This document shows, one piece after another, positions 23,326 through 31,411 of a stretch of DNA of 31,934 nucleotides; within the stretch, counting starts at the first letter, position 1; each line of letters opens with the position of its first letter. The stretch is from JAQVEM01 sp964616545 (GTDB lineage Bacteria > Actinomycetota > Humimicrobiia > Humimicrobiales > Humimicrobiaceae), in the NCBI GenBank assembly GCA_964616545.1, contig CAZTUA010000019.1:1-31934 (forward strand). Direction: 5' to 3'. Under the pieces are notes generated by a model. That model was given only the letters and a program-made list of their open reading frames with translations. It did not search any database and had not been told where the DNA came from. The position numbers and the translations under genes were made by a program.

Positions 23326-25647
23326 TTGTACTTAAAGAACATAACACTTCGAGGTTTTAAATCTTTTAAAGATAAAAGCCAGCTATTTTTTGAACCCGGG
23401 ATAAGTGTAATTGTTGGGCCTAACGGCAGCGGTAAAAGCAACGTGGCAGATGCGATATCATGGGTTCTGGGGGAGCAGAGCCCCAAAACGCTGAGGGGCA
23501 ATTCAATGGCAGATGTAATTTTTAGAAGTAAAAATGAAGAAATGGGAATTGCCGAAGTATCTCTCCTGTTTGATAATTCAAATAAATTATTTAATACGGA
23601 ATTCAGGGACGTTAGGTTTACCCGCAGGGTTTATGCAAAGGGAGGGAGCGAGTATTTTATAAATTCCTCACCATGCAGGTTAATAGATATACAGGAGCTT
23701 ACATCTGACAGCGGTATAGGAAAAGGTCTTCACATAATCGTGAATCAGGGACAGATTAATGAGATTGCTGTACTAAAGCCTATTGAAAGAAAAGCCATAA
23801 TAGAAGAAGTGCTTGGGATATCTAAGCATAAAAATAGAAGGGATAAATCTCAGGCAAAACTAGAAAAAGTTAAAAATGATATTGAGCGGATAGATGATTT
23901 AATGGATGAAATAAAAAGAACAATGGATCCTCTCGAAATAGAGGCACGCAGGGCACAGAAATATTCCGGGATTTTTAATTTATTAAAAAATGAAGAAATT
24001 TCACTTTTAATAGCGAATCTTAACAAATTAAACAGGGAATGGGAAAGCCAGAATGAATCTTATAAAAAATATAAGGATGAGTTAGAAAAAATAGAAGGTA
24101 AAATTACCGGTACAGAAAAAGAGAAGAGCAAAGTGCTAAAACTTACCGGTGAAGAAAAGAAAAATTACGAGTCCTGGAGAGAAAAGATTGATAGCTTCAA
24201 TATTGAATTTAATAATCTTGGAAATATTATAACACTGATTGAAAGCAAGCAGAATGTATTCAAAACTTTAAAAAATATGTTTGATATAGACCTCCGCCTT
24301 TATGAAGAAAATGAAAATGAATTAAAAAAGCAGGAGAAAAACAAAAATAAAAGCAGTGACAGCATAATTATATTACTTGAGGAAATTCCGGACAGGCTTA
24401 AAGAAATCGTGAGCATCCTATCGGGGCTGAAAGATAATATAAAGAAAAAACTGGGAGATTCCAGAACTTCGGATTATATTGAGGAAGAGCTTAATTTAAT
24501 AATAGAAGAAATCAAAAAAATATCCGCTATGGTCAGAGACAGGAAAGAGCATGCAGATATCAATCCGGCCGACAGAAAGGAAGAAGGTGTAAAAAATATT
24601 GATTATATAAAAGAGAAGCTGGAAAAGACAGGAAACCTTGAGGAAATATGTACTATTAATATTGAAAGAGCAAAAAGAATTTGCTCTATTCTTAAAAGGT
24701 GCCTGGATGTTAGCGGAAAAACAAAAAAGAAACTTTACCGGGAATTTGAGAAGAAAAACAGCCAGGTTATTGAAAATCAGAAAAAAATAGATGAACTGGA
24801 CAGGCTGGCCGGTAAACTGAATCAACAAAAAATGAAACTGGAAAGTGATTTATATAAAGGAGATATTAAAAAAGAACAGATAAAAGAAAAAGTAGAAGCC
24901 ATTACGGAAAACATTGTTGATAATTACAATGAATCTATGGAGTATGTTTTAAAAAGTTATAACCCCAGTACCAATATCAGTCAGTCAGAAATCAAGGTAA
25001 AGAAGTTAAAAAATGAAATAAAAAATTATGGCAATGTAAACCCAAATGCAGCAATTGAGTATCAAAAAATTAAAAAGAGATTTGATTTTCTGGCTGAACA
25101 GAGAGTAGATCTTGCTGAAAGCAAAAAAAATTTAGAAGAGTTAATTGAAGATATAAATGAGAGGATTGCAGATTATTTTTCTAAAAAATTTGATGAGATT
25201 AATAAATGCTTTACAGGCTATTTTAAAATTTTATTTCCCCTTGGTGAAGGTGAAATGCAGCTTGAAAAGAATAACGGGTGCAATTATGATGAAATAGGGG
25301 TGGATTTAAGGGCGGATATAGGTAATAATAAATTTGTTAATCTTTCACTTCTATCAGGCGGAGAGAAATCCCTGGTTTCGATGGCATTTCTTTTCTCAAT
25401 TTATTCAATAAATCCCTCGCCATTTTACGTTTTTGATGAGGTAGATGCAGCACTGGATGATATGAACATCAACCGTTTTTTAACACTGATAAAAAAGTTT
25501 TCTGAAAAACAGCAGATAATATTGATTACACATCAGAAAAGAACGATGGAAATTGCTGATACTATTTATGGCGTGACAATGCAGCCAGATGGAATTTCAA
25601 AGATAATCTCCGAAAAAATAGGGAAAAATAATGCAGAGCTTGTTTAA
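23326..25647 (+). CDS. smc: Chromosome segregation protein SMC, unusually short and without a recognisable hinge
   Basis: 773 residues against ~1150-1200 for typical SMC. TTG start, TTTGGAAG upstream. The N-terminal head is intact: YLKNITLRGFKSFKD, Walker A GPNGSGKS (31-38), and VNQGQINEIAVLKPIERKAI (139-158). The C-terminal head is intact too: NAAIEYQKIKKRFDFLAEQR (574-593), signature LSGGEKS (676-682), Walker B/D-loop YVFDEVDAALDD (701-712) and switch His736 in LITHQKR. Between them is coiled coil (~165-340 and ~470-610) with a central section (~340-470) that lacks the G-x6-G-x3-GG hinge motif and any hinge-like fold signature. That section contains a related pair, RLKEIVSIL (357-365) and RAKRICSIL (448-456). 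Position rnc-smc-ftsY is canonical, so this is the chromosomal SMC by context. The gene overlaps ftsY by 17 bases. Confidence 0.9.
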   Translation: MYLKNITLRGFKSFKDKSQLFFEPGISVIVGPNGSGKSNVADAISWVLGEQSPKTLRGNSMADVIFRSKNEEMGIAEVSLLFDNSNKLFNTEFRDVRFTRRVYAKGGSEYFINSSPCRLIDIQELTSDSGIGKGLHIIVNQGQINEIAVLKPIERKAIIEEVLGISKHKNRRDKSQAKLEKVKNDIERIDDLMDEIKRTMDPLEIEARRAQKYSGIFNLLKNEEISLLIANLNKLNREWESQNESYKKYKDELEKIEGKITGTEKEKSKVLKLTGEEKKNYESWREKIDSFNIEFNNLGNIITLIESKQNVFKTLKNMFDIDLRLYEENENELKKQEKNKNKSSDSIIILLEEIPDRLKEIVSILSGLKDNIKKKLGDSRTSDYIEEELNLIIEEIKKISAMVRDRKEHADINPADRKEEGVKNIDYIKEKLEKTGNLEEICTINIERAKRICSILKRCLDVSGKTKKKLYREFEKKNSQVIENQKKIDELDRLAGKLNQQKMKLESDLYKGDIKKEQIKEKVEAITENIVDNYNESMEYVLKSYNPSTNISQSEIKVKKLKNEIKNYGNVNPNAAIEYQKIKKRFDFLAEQRVDLAESKKNLEELIEDINERIADYFSKKFDEINKCFTGYFKILFPLGEGEMQLEKNNGCNYDEIGVDLRADIGNNKFVNLSLLSGGEKSLVSMAFLFSIYSINPSPFYVFDEVDAALDDMNINRFLTLIKKFSEKQQIILITHQKRTMEIADTIYGVTMQPDGISKIISEKIGKNNAELV

Positions 25648-26503
25648 AAACCTGAATTATATTTGGAACAGATTTAAGAGTGAGAAGAGCTTATTCTGGG
25701 ATGAGATTGAAGAGCAGATGATAGCAGGGGATATAAGCATTAATGCAGCGGCAGGGATACTGGATAAAGTAAAAAAAATCACCTATAGTGAAAATATTAA
25801 AGACCCTGAAGCAATAAAGACCTTAATTAGAGAGGAGATTATAAAAATTCTTGAGAGCAATGGGAGCAGCAGATTAAATATATCTGAAGTACCGCCCTCA
25901 GTTTTTTTAATAGTCGGGGTAAATGGTACGGGTAAAACTTCTTCTGTTGCGAAACTGGCAGGTATGCTTAAAAAAAATGGCAAGAACGTACTGATATCAG
26001 CTGCAGATACATACAGGGCAGCTGCGGTAGAACAACTGCAGCATTATGCAGAGAAATTAAAACTGGATATTGTATGTCACCAGAAATTCTCCGACCCGGG
26101 TGCTGTTGTTTATGACAGCATAGAGAAAGCGAAAGCAAAGGGGATTGACATTGTTATAATTGATACTGCCGGGAGAATGCAGACTTCACATAATCTGATG
26201 GAGGAATTAAGGAAGGTCAAAAAGGTGGCAGCCGGCAGAATTAACCGTGATATTGATGAAGTTCTGCTTGTTGTGGATTCGACAACGGGGCAGAATGCAA
26301 AAAATCAGGCTGAATTATTTAATAGTTCCTTAAATCTAACCGGAATAATCCTTACCAAAACAGACAGCACTTCAAAAGGCGGAATGGCAATTACCATAAA
26401 AAACGACCTTAAAGTGCCCATAAAGCTGGTTACCAGTGGTGAAAAGCTGGATAATATAGAATATTTCGACCCGGTAAAATTTACCGGTTCATTATTATAC
26501 TGA
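25631..26503 (+). CDS. ftsY: Signal recognition particle receptor FtsY
   Basis: 290 residues: essentially only the NG domain, with no acidic A domain. The N helices (~15-75) precede P-loop GVNGTGKT (96-103), DTYRAAAVEQL, DTAGRMQT, and TKTDSTSKGG, where most FtsY proteins read TKLDGTAKGG. It docks the SRP-ribosome complex at the membrane by forming a GTPase pair with Ffh. The ATG lies within the end of smc (17-base overlap), preceded by AGGGA. Confidence 0.95.
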   Translation: MQSLFKNLNYIWNRFKSEKSLFWDEIEEQMIAGDISINAAAGILDKVKKITYSENIKDPEAIKTLIREEIIKILESNGSSRLNISEVPPSVFLIVGVNGTGKTSSVAKLAGMLKKNGKNVLISAADTYRAAAVEQLQHYAEKLKLDIVCHQKFSDPGAVVYDSIEKAKAKGIDIVIIDTAGRMQTSHNLMEELRKVKKVAAGRINRDIDEVLLVVDSTTGQNAKNQAELFNSSLNLTGIILTKTDSTSKGGMAITIKNDLKVPIKLVTSGEKLDNIEYFDPVKFTGSLLY

Positions 26504-26530
26504 TCCTATTAATATATAAGAAGGTTCTAA

Positions 26531-27850
26531 ATGTTTGATACACTTACAGCAAGATTTGAAGATTTATTTTATAAAATAAAAAATAAGGGCAGGTTAAGCC
26601 CCGGTGATATGGAAAAGGCTCTAAGAGAGATAAAGCTTGCCCTGCTGGAAGCAGATGTAAATTTTAAAGTGGTAAAAGAATTTCTTGAGAATGTTAAAAA
26701 AAAGGCAACAGGTGAGAAAGTACTGGAAAACATAACTTCCTACCAGCAGATAGTAAAGATAGTAAATGATGAAATTGTAAAAATGCTTGGCTCGGGCAGC
26801 GGCGGCATAAATCTCTCTACGGGAGGCCCTACAATTATAATGATGGTAGGGCTGCAGGGTTCCGGGAAGACTTCATCAGTTATAAAACTGGCCAGCTTTA
26901 TAAAAAATAAATTTAATAAAAAAGTATCAGTTATTGCAGCTGACATATACAGGCCTGCAGCGGTACAACAGCTTGAAGACATGGCAAAAAGTATAAATAT
27001 TGATGTTTTTTTCCAGGACAATCTGGATCCTGTGTCAATGTCGGTAAAGGGAATTGAGGTATTTAAAAAAAATGGCAGCGATGTAATTATAATAGATACA
27101 GCAGGAAGGCTGCAGATTGACAGTGATATGATGAATGAGATTGCGAATATAAGAAAAAAGGTTAATCCTCACCTGATATACCTTGTTCTTGATGCGATGA
27201 CCGGGCAGGAAGCCGTAAGTATCGCAGATGGTTTTAACCGAAAAGTTGAATGTGACGGGATAATTCTTACAAAACTGGATAGTGACACCAGAGGGGGCGC
27301 AGCGCTATCGGTGTATTATGTGGTAAAAAAACCTGTAAGGTTTATATCTACGGGGGAAAAGATTGACGATTTTGATATATTCTATCCCGAAAGGATGGCT
27401 TCAAGAATACTGGGCATGGGGGATGTTTTAACACTTGCCGAAAAAGCCCGGGAAGCTGTAAGCGAAAAAGAAGCCAGAGAATTTGAAGAAAAGATTTACA
27501 GAAATGAGTTAAATTTTGAGGATTTTATAAGCCAGTTAAAGAGCATTAAAAAAGTAGGTTCACTTGACAAAATATTTTCCATGTTGCCAGTAAAGAATAA
27601 AAGTAAAGTCTTTGAGAACATAAATCTGGATGATTCCTATCTTGTAAAGGTAGAAGCCATGATTAACTCAATGACTGTAGAGGAGAGAAGAAGGCCGCAT
27701 ATTATAAACGGCAGCAGGAGGAAAAGAATTGCAAAGGGAAGCGGCAGCACGGTAACAGAAGTAAACAGGCTGTTAAAGCAATTCGGTAAGACCAGGCAGC
27801 TGTTAAAGCAATTTTCGGATGCAAAGGGGAAATTTAACCTGCCTTTTTAG
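26531..27850 (+). CDS. ffh: Signal recognition particle protein Ffh (SRP54)
   Basis: 439 residues. N domain (1-~85), G domain with GLQGSGKT (107-114), DIYRPAAVQQL, DTAGRLQID and TKLDSDTRGG, and a C-terminal M domain (~300-439). The M domain ends with SMTVEERRRPHIINGSRRKR and GSGSTVTEVNRLLKQF, which bind the 4.5S/SRP RNA. It targets membrane and secreted proteins co-translationally. AAGAAGG at about 26519-26525 is the ribosome site. No ylxM regulator gene lies between ftsY and ffh. Confidence 0.97.
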   Translation: MFDTLTARFEDLFYKIKNKGRLSPGDMEKALREIKLALLEADVNFKVVKEFLENVKKKATGEKVLENITSYQQIVKIVNDEIVKMLGSGSGGINLSTGGPTIIMMVGLQGSGKTSSVIKLASFIKNKFNKKVSVIAADIYRPAAVQQLEDMAKSINIDVFFQDNLDPVSMSVKGIEVFKKNGSDVIIIDTAGRLQIDSDMMNEIANIRKKVNPHLIYLVLDAMTGQEAVSIADGFNRKVECDGIILTKLDSDTRGGAALSVYYVVKKPVRFISTGEKIDDFDIFYPERMASRILGMGDVLTLAEKAREAVSEKEAREFEEKIYRNELNFEDFISQLKSIKKVGSLDKIFSMLPVKNKSKVFENINLDDSYLVKVEAMINSMTVEERRRPHIINGSRRKRIAKGSGSTVTEVNRLLKQFGKTRQLLKQFSDAKGKFNLPF

Positions 27851-27872
27851 AAAACCTTAAATAAAAAATATT

Positions 27873-27900
27873 TTGCAAGTTTTATAGAAAAATATATAAT
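27873..27900 (+). promoter_or_regulatory. Predicted promoter for the rpsP-yraN operon
   Basis: TTGCAA at 27873-27878, 16 bases, perfect TATAAT at 27895-27900, in the 96-base gap after ffh. Transcription would start near 27907, leaving a ~40-base leader before rpsP. Confidence 0.65.
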
Positions 27901-27946
27901 TATGAGAACATAAGGCTATCTATATGATTTTTTTGGAGGTTATGGA

Positions 27947-28192
27947 TTGAGTGTAAAGATAAGGTTGACAAGAATGGGGTCGAAAAAACAACCCTTTTAC
28001 AGAATTGTAGTTGCAGACATTAGATCACCCAGAGACGGAAAGTTCATTGAAAAAATAGGTATTTATGATCCTAAAAGTGATCCATCTAAAATAGAAGTTG
28101 ATAGAGATAAAGCTCTTGATTGGATTAATAAGGGTGCAAAACCTACAAATACAGTTCAAAAACTTTTTGATAAAATTGGATTAAAGAAGTAG
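27947..28192 (+). CDS. rpsP: 30S ribosomal protein S16
   Basis: 81 residues, TTG start with TTGGAGGT at about 27932-27939. SVKIRLTRMGSKKQPFYRIV is the conserved start, followed by SPRDGKFIEKIGIYDP. It is an early assembly protein of the small subunit and heads the conserved rpsP-khpA-rimM-trmD-rplS operon. Confidence 0.97.
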   Translation: MSVKIRLTRMGSKKQPFYRIVVADIRSPRDGKFIEKIGIYDPKSDPSKIEVDRDKALDWINKGAKPTNTVQKLFDKIGLKK

Positions 28193-28220
28193 TTAATACA
28201 AATTAAACTGGAGGTAAATA

Positions 28221-28454
28221 GTGAAAGAACTACTAGAGTACATGGTAAAAGAGCTGGTAGACAGCCCGGATAATGTAGAAATTATGGAAGAGGAGGAAGA
28301 TGACAAAACAGTTATTTTCAAGCTAAAAGTAGCCGAAGATGATCTGGGAAAAGTAATCGGTAAAAAAGGTAGAACCGCAAACGCCCTCAGGGTAGTTATG
28401 AGAGCTGCATCTGCTAAAAGAGGAAAATCATCGATAGTAAAAATTATGGATTAA
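28221..28454 (+). CDS. khpA: KH-domain RNA-binding protein KhpA (YlqC)
   Basis: 77 residues, GTG start with GGAGGT at 28210-28215. A single KH domain carries the GxxG loop in VIGKKGRTANALRVVM. In Gram-positives KhpA pairs with KhpB/Jag to bind many RNAs and affects cell division and elongation. Its place between rpsP and rimM is conserved. Confidence 0.94.
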   Translation: MKELLEYMVKELVDSPDNVEIMEEEEDDKTVIFKLKVAEDDLGKVIGKKGRTANALRVVMRAASAKRGKSSIVKIMD

Positions 28455-28479
28455 TAATTTAATATATAATTATAGATAG

Positions 28480-28496
28480 ACTTATTATGAATAAGT
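28480..28496. repeat. 7-bp inverted repeat just before rimM
   Basis: ACTTATT (28480-28486), ATG, AATAAGT (28490-28496): a perfect stem with a three-base loop ending eight bases before the rimM ATG, where the ribosome site would be. It could dampen rimM translation; AT-rich sequence makes chance plausible. Confidence 0.4.
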
Positions 28497-28504
28497 AACA
28501 GTAA

Positions 28505-29062
28505 ATGTCAGAAAAATACGTGGATGCAAGATTAATTGGGATAATCGGTAAGCCGCACGGAGTTAAGGGAGAAGTAACAATGACTCTGCTTACCGATTAT
28601 CCCAATACTATTAGTAAGGGAGCAGTATTATTCTTAGATGAAAAATGCACCTGTAAAATAGAAGTTGAAAATTTAAGATGTTTGAAAACAAAAAGTAATG
28701 CTTGCTTTACGATAATAAAATTCAGGGGTATCGATAACAGGAATCAGGCTGAGAGCTTAAAAGGCATGAAAGTTTTCCGTAATACAGGTGACAGCCCCGA
28801 ACTAAAAGAAGATCAGTACTGGACAGACGATATAGTTGGCTGCAGGGTTTACACAGCGAAAGACATTTTTATCGGAAGAGTAAAAGATATAGAAAAATAT
28901 GCAGCCAATGATAACTTAGTGGTAAAAATAGAAACAAAAAATTCGTTTACAGGCCTTATAAAAGATAGTATTCTGTATATTCCTGTAATTGAAGATTATA
29001 TTAAGGATATAGATTTAAAAAACAGAAAAATAATCTTAAAAAGAATTCCTGAATACGCCTGA
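28505..29062 (+). CDS. rimM: Ribosome maturation factor RimM
   Basis: 185 residues. The N-terminal RimM domain starts LIGIIGKPHGVKGEV; the PRC-barrel domain (~100-180) contains YWTDDIVGCRVYT and ends IPVIEDYIKDID. RimM helps assemble the head of the 30S subunit with S19. No convincing Shine-Dalgarno sequence precedes the ATG; a hairpin occupies the position. Confidence 0.94.
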   Translation: MSEKYVDARLIGIIGKPHGVKGEVTMTLLTDYPNTISKGAVLFLDEKCTCKIEVENLRCLKTKSNACFTIIKFRGIDNRNQAESLKGMKVFRNTGDSPELKEDQYWTDDIVGCRVYTAKDIFIGRVKDIEKYAANDNLVVKIETKNSFTGLIKDSILYIPVIEDYIKDIDLKNRKIILKRIPEYA

Positions 29063-29107
29063 AATTTTTAAAGTAATTATTTTCTTTAATATCTTTTTAT
29101 TTTTAAA

Positions 29108-29809
29108 ATGTTAATAATAGACGTTATCACTATTTTCCCGGGAGTATTTGAAAATATCGTTGAATTCGGGGTCACAAAGGAAGCTTTTAAAAAAAATACC
29201 TGCCAGCTTAATATATATAACCTGAGAGATTTTTCGGGCATGAAAAGGGGCACGGTTGATGACAGGCCTTACGGCGGGGGTCCCGGCATGGTATTAATGC
29301 CCGGTCCGGTATATAAAGCCGTAACCTTTATAAAGAAAAAGAATAAGATTAAAAAAAAAGAAAAACAGAAGGTTATATTGCTTTCTCCGGTAGGTGAAAA
29401 GCTGAAACAGGCCAGGTTAAAAAAACTGTCTGTGCTTGAAAATATAATACTTATATGCGGAAGATATGAGGGTATAGACCAGAGAGTCATAGATTTAGTA
29501 GTGGACCTGGAGATATCGGCAGGAGATTATATACTAACCGGTGGAGAAATTCCGGCAATGGTTATAATAGACGGGGTGGTACGGCTTCTGCCCGGGGTCG
29601 TAGGGAAAGAAGAATCTTTAAGAGCAGAATCTTTTGAAAAAGATATTCTTGATTATCCACAGTATACGAGACCGCCTGTTTTTAGAGGAAAGGCAGTTCC
29701 GGAGATTTTGTTGAGCGGGAATCATAAATACATACAGAAATGGAGAGAAGAACAATCAGAAAAGATAACACGTATAAAAAGGCCGGATTTATTTGACAAA
29801 GACCGCTAA
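29108..29809 (+). CDS. trmD: tRNA (guanine-N1-)-methyltransferase TrmD
   Basis: 233 residues. DVITIFPGVFENI begins the trefoil-knot SPOUT domain; DDRPYGGGPGMV, ICGRYEGIDQR and SAGDYILTGGE are the SAM-binding knot motifs, and the C-terminal tail (NHKYIQKWREEQSE) contacts tRNA. It makes m1G37 in tRNAs with CNN-type anticodons, guarding against frameshifts. The 45-base gap before it is AT-rich with no clear ribosome site or promoter. Confidence 0.97.
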   Translation: MLIIDVITIFPGVFENIVEFGVTKEAFKKNTCQLNIYNLRDFSGMKRGTVDDRPYGGGPGMVLMPGPVYKAVTFIKKKNKIKKKEKQKVILLSPVGEKLKQARLKKLSVLENIILICGRYEGIDQRVIDLVVDLEISAGDYILTGGEIPAMVIIDGVVRLLPGVVGKEESLRAESFEKDILDYPQYTRPPVFRGKAVPEILLSGNHKYIQKWREEQSEKITRIKRPDLFDKDR

Positions 29810-29864
29810 ATTAATTATATTTGTTTGGTTTTATTAGTACAAAAGTAGAAAGTTGGAGAAATAA

Positions 29865-30206
29865 ATGAATAAACTGGATAAGATAGAGAGTAAATATATA
29901 AGAACGGATATCCCCGGATTTAAGCCGGGTGATAAAGTAAGGGTTAAAATTAAAATAAGTGAAGAAAATAAGGACAGAATCCAGATTTTTGAGGGAGTTG
30001 TAATAAAAATCAGGGGAACCGGAATAAATAAAACTTTTACGGTAAGAAAGACTTCATTTAACAATATAGGAGTCGAGAGAACTTTTCCTGTAAATTCACC
30101 TGTCATCCAGTCTATAGAAAGAGCAGGCGAGGGGCTGGTAAGAAGAGCCAAATTATACTATCTAAGAAACAAAATCGGTAAAAAATCAAAAGTTAAGTTT
30201 AAATAA
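29865..30206 (+). CDS. rplS: 50S ribosomal protein L19
   Basis: 113 residues. IPGFKPGDKVRVKIKI, IFEGVVIKIRGTGINKTFTVRK and GVERTFPVNSPVIQSIE are L19 signatures. It lies at the 30S-50S interface. TTGGAGA at about 29853-29859 is the ribosome site. The C-terminal lysine-rich tail is normal. Confidence 0.97.
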   Translation: MNKLDKIESKYIRTDIPGFKPGDKVRVKIKISEENKDRIQIFEGVVIKIRGTGINKTFTVRKTSFNNIGVERTFPVNSPVIQSIERAGEGLVRRAKLYYLRNKIGKKSKVKFK

Positions 30207-30227
30207 ACGACTGCTTATTTTATATTA

Positions 30228-30773
30228 ATGTCAATAGACAGCAAAGAAGATGATAATAAAAAAACTAAGAGGATTTTTAGAGAGTTTTTAATTTATATCC
30301 TTATTATATTAATTGCTGTAATATCTGCTGCTTTAATCAGAATCTTCATATTTGAACCTTTTATTGTTCCCACACCTTCAATGGAACCAAGTCTGAAAGT
30401 AGGCGATAAAGTTATAGTAAACAAGCTTGCATATAAACTCGGAACCCTAAAAAGAGGTGATATTGTAGCATTCCATTCGCCTATTGAACAAAAAGATCTG
30501 GTTAAAAGAGCTATTGCACTGGAGGGAGACGAAATCACCCTGACAAGCGAAGGTGAAATTTTCATAAACGGGGAAAAGATTATTGAAAATTATTTACCCG
30601 GGGATCAAAATATATCTTATCTTAACCAAACAACGGTCATCGGGGAGAATGAAGTTTTTGTAATGGGCGATAACCGGAATAATAGTTTTGACAGCAGATT
30701 CTTTGGAACGATTTCCGAAGATGATATATTTGGGAAATTTCTTATAATTTACTGGCCGCCGCCCAGATGGTAA
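30228..30773 (+). CDS. lepB: Signal peptidase I
   Basis: 181 residues. One N-terminal membrane anchor (~20-40, LIYILIILIAVISAALIRIF) is followed by the catalytic domain outside the membrane. Nucleophile Ser51 is in PTPSMEPSL, the general base Lys93 in LVKRAIALEGDE, and the family box MGDNRNNSFDSRFFG is near residue 148. It removes signal peptides of exported proteins. It starts 21 bases after rplS without a clear ribosome site. Confidence 0.96.
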   Translation: MSIDSKEDDNKKTKRIFREFLIYILIILIAVISAALIRIFIFEPFIVPTPSMEPSLKVGDKVIVNKLAYKLGTLKRGDIVAFHSPIEQKDLVKRAIALEGDEITLTSEGEIFINGEKIIENYLPGDQNISYLNQTTVIGENEVFVMGDNRNNSFDSRFFGTISEDDIFGKFLIIYWPPPRW

Positions 30774-30784
30774 TTTTTAAGTAA

Positions 30785-31411
30785 ATGGAACTCAGGGAAA
30801 CAAAAAGACTTCTGGACCTGTGCAGATATGAAAATGACCTGCATATTGAAGGTTATGATAATATAGCAGGCGTGGATGAAGCAGGGAGGGGTTCTCTTGC
30901 CGGCCCTCTTGTAGCAGCGGCAGTTATTCTTGATAGAAGAAAGTTTATGATAGAAGGCATAGACGATTCAAAAAGAATTACACCTGAGAAAAGAAAATTG
31001 ATATTTAAAAAAGTAATCAGAAGTTGTCTTTGCTGGTCAGTGGTAGAAGTACCCCCCGAAAAAATTGACCGTCTGTCAATAACCAGAGTAAACGAAATTG
31101 CGTTTAAAAAAGCAATTAATGGTCTGAGGATAAAACCGGATATTATCCTCGCAGATTTTATCAGTACGGATCTAGGGACCAGATATTTCCGGGTTGTTAA
31201 TGGTGACCGTATAAGCGTTTCAATAGCAGCAGCGTCAATAATTGCCAAAGTAATAAGGGACCGGATAATGCTCAAATTTTCAAGGGATTACCCGGAATAT
31301 GGGTTTGAGCAGAATAAAGGTTACGGTACAAGGAAGCACCTGATTTCACTCCGCAAATACGGTCCTACATCAATCCACAGGTTAACTTACAGAGGTGTTT
31401 TAGTTCAGTAG
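30785..31411 (+). CDS. rnhB: Ribonuclease HII
   Basis: 208 residues. The active site is in IAGVDEAGRGSLAGPLVAAA (Asp-Glu pair) with a third acid in IILADFIS, and ASIIAKVIRDRIM and KGYGTRKH follow. It nicks at ribonucleotides in DNA. The end overlaps the expected yraN start by eight bases. Part of the conserved rplS-lepB-rnhB-yraN string. Confidence 0.96.
   Translation: MELRETKRLLDLCRYENDLHIEGYDNIAGVDEAGRGSLAGPLVAAAVILDRRKFMIEGIDDSKRITPEKRKLIFKKVIRSCLCWSVVEVPPEKIDRLSITRVNEIAFKKAINGLRIKPDIILADFISTDLGTRYFRVVNGDRISVSIAAASIIAKVIRDRIMLKFSRDYPEYGFEQNKGYGTRKHLISLRKYGPTSIHRLTYRGVLVQ
31391..31397 (+). promoter_or_regulatory. Ribosome-binding site for yraN inside rnhB
   Basis: AGAGGTG within the last codons of rnhB leaves eight bases from the GAGG core to codon TTC at 31404, ideal spacing for a start there. 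Confidence 0.5.

Noticed and set aside
31395..31403. GTG 31395 as yraN start with read-through of TAG
   Set aside because: TAG is used as a normal stop by several genes here (GNAT, rpmF, ffh, rnhB), so reassignment or efficient read-through is unlikely.
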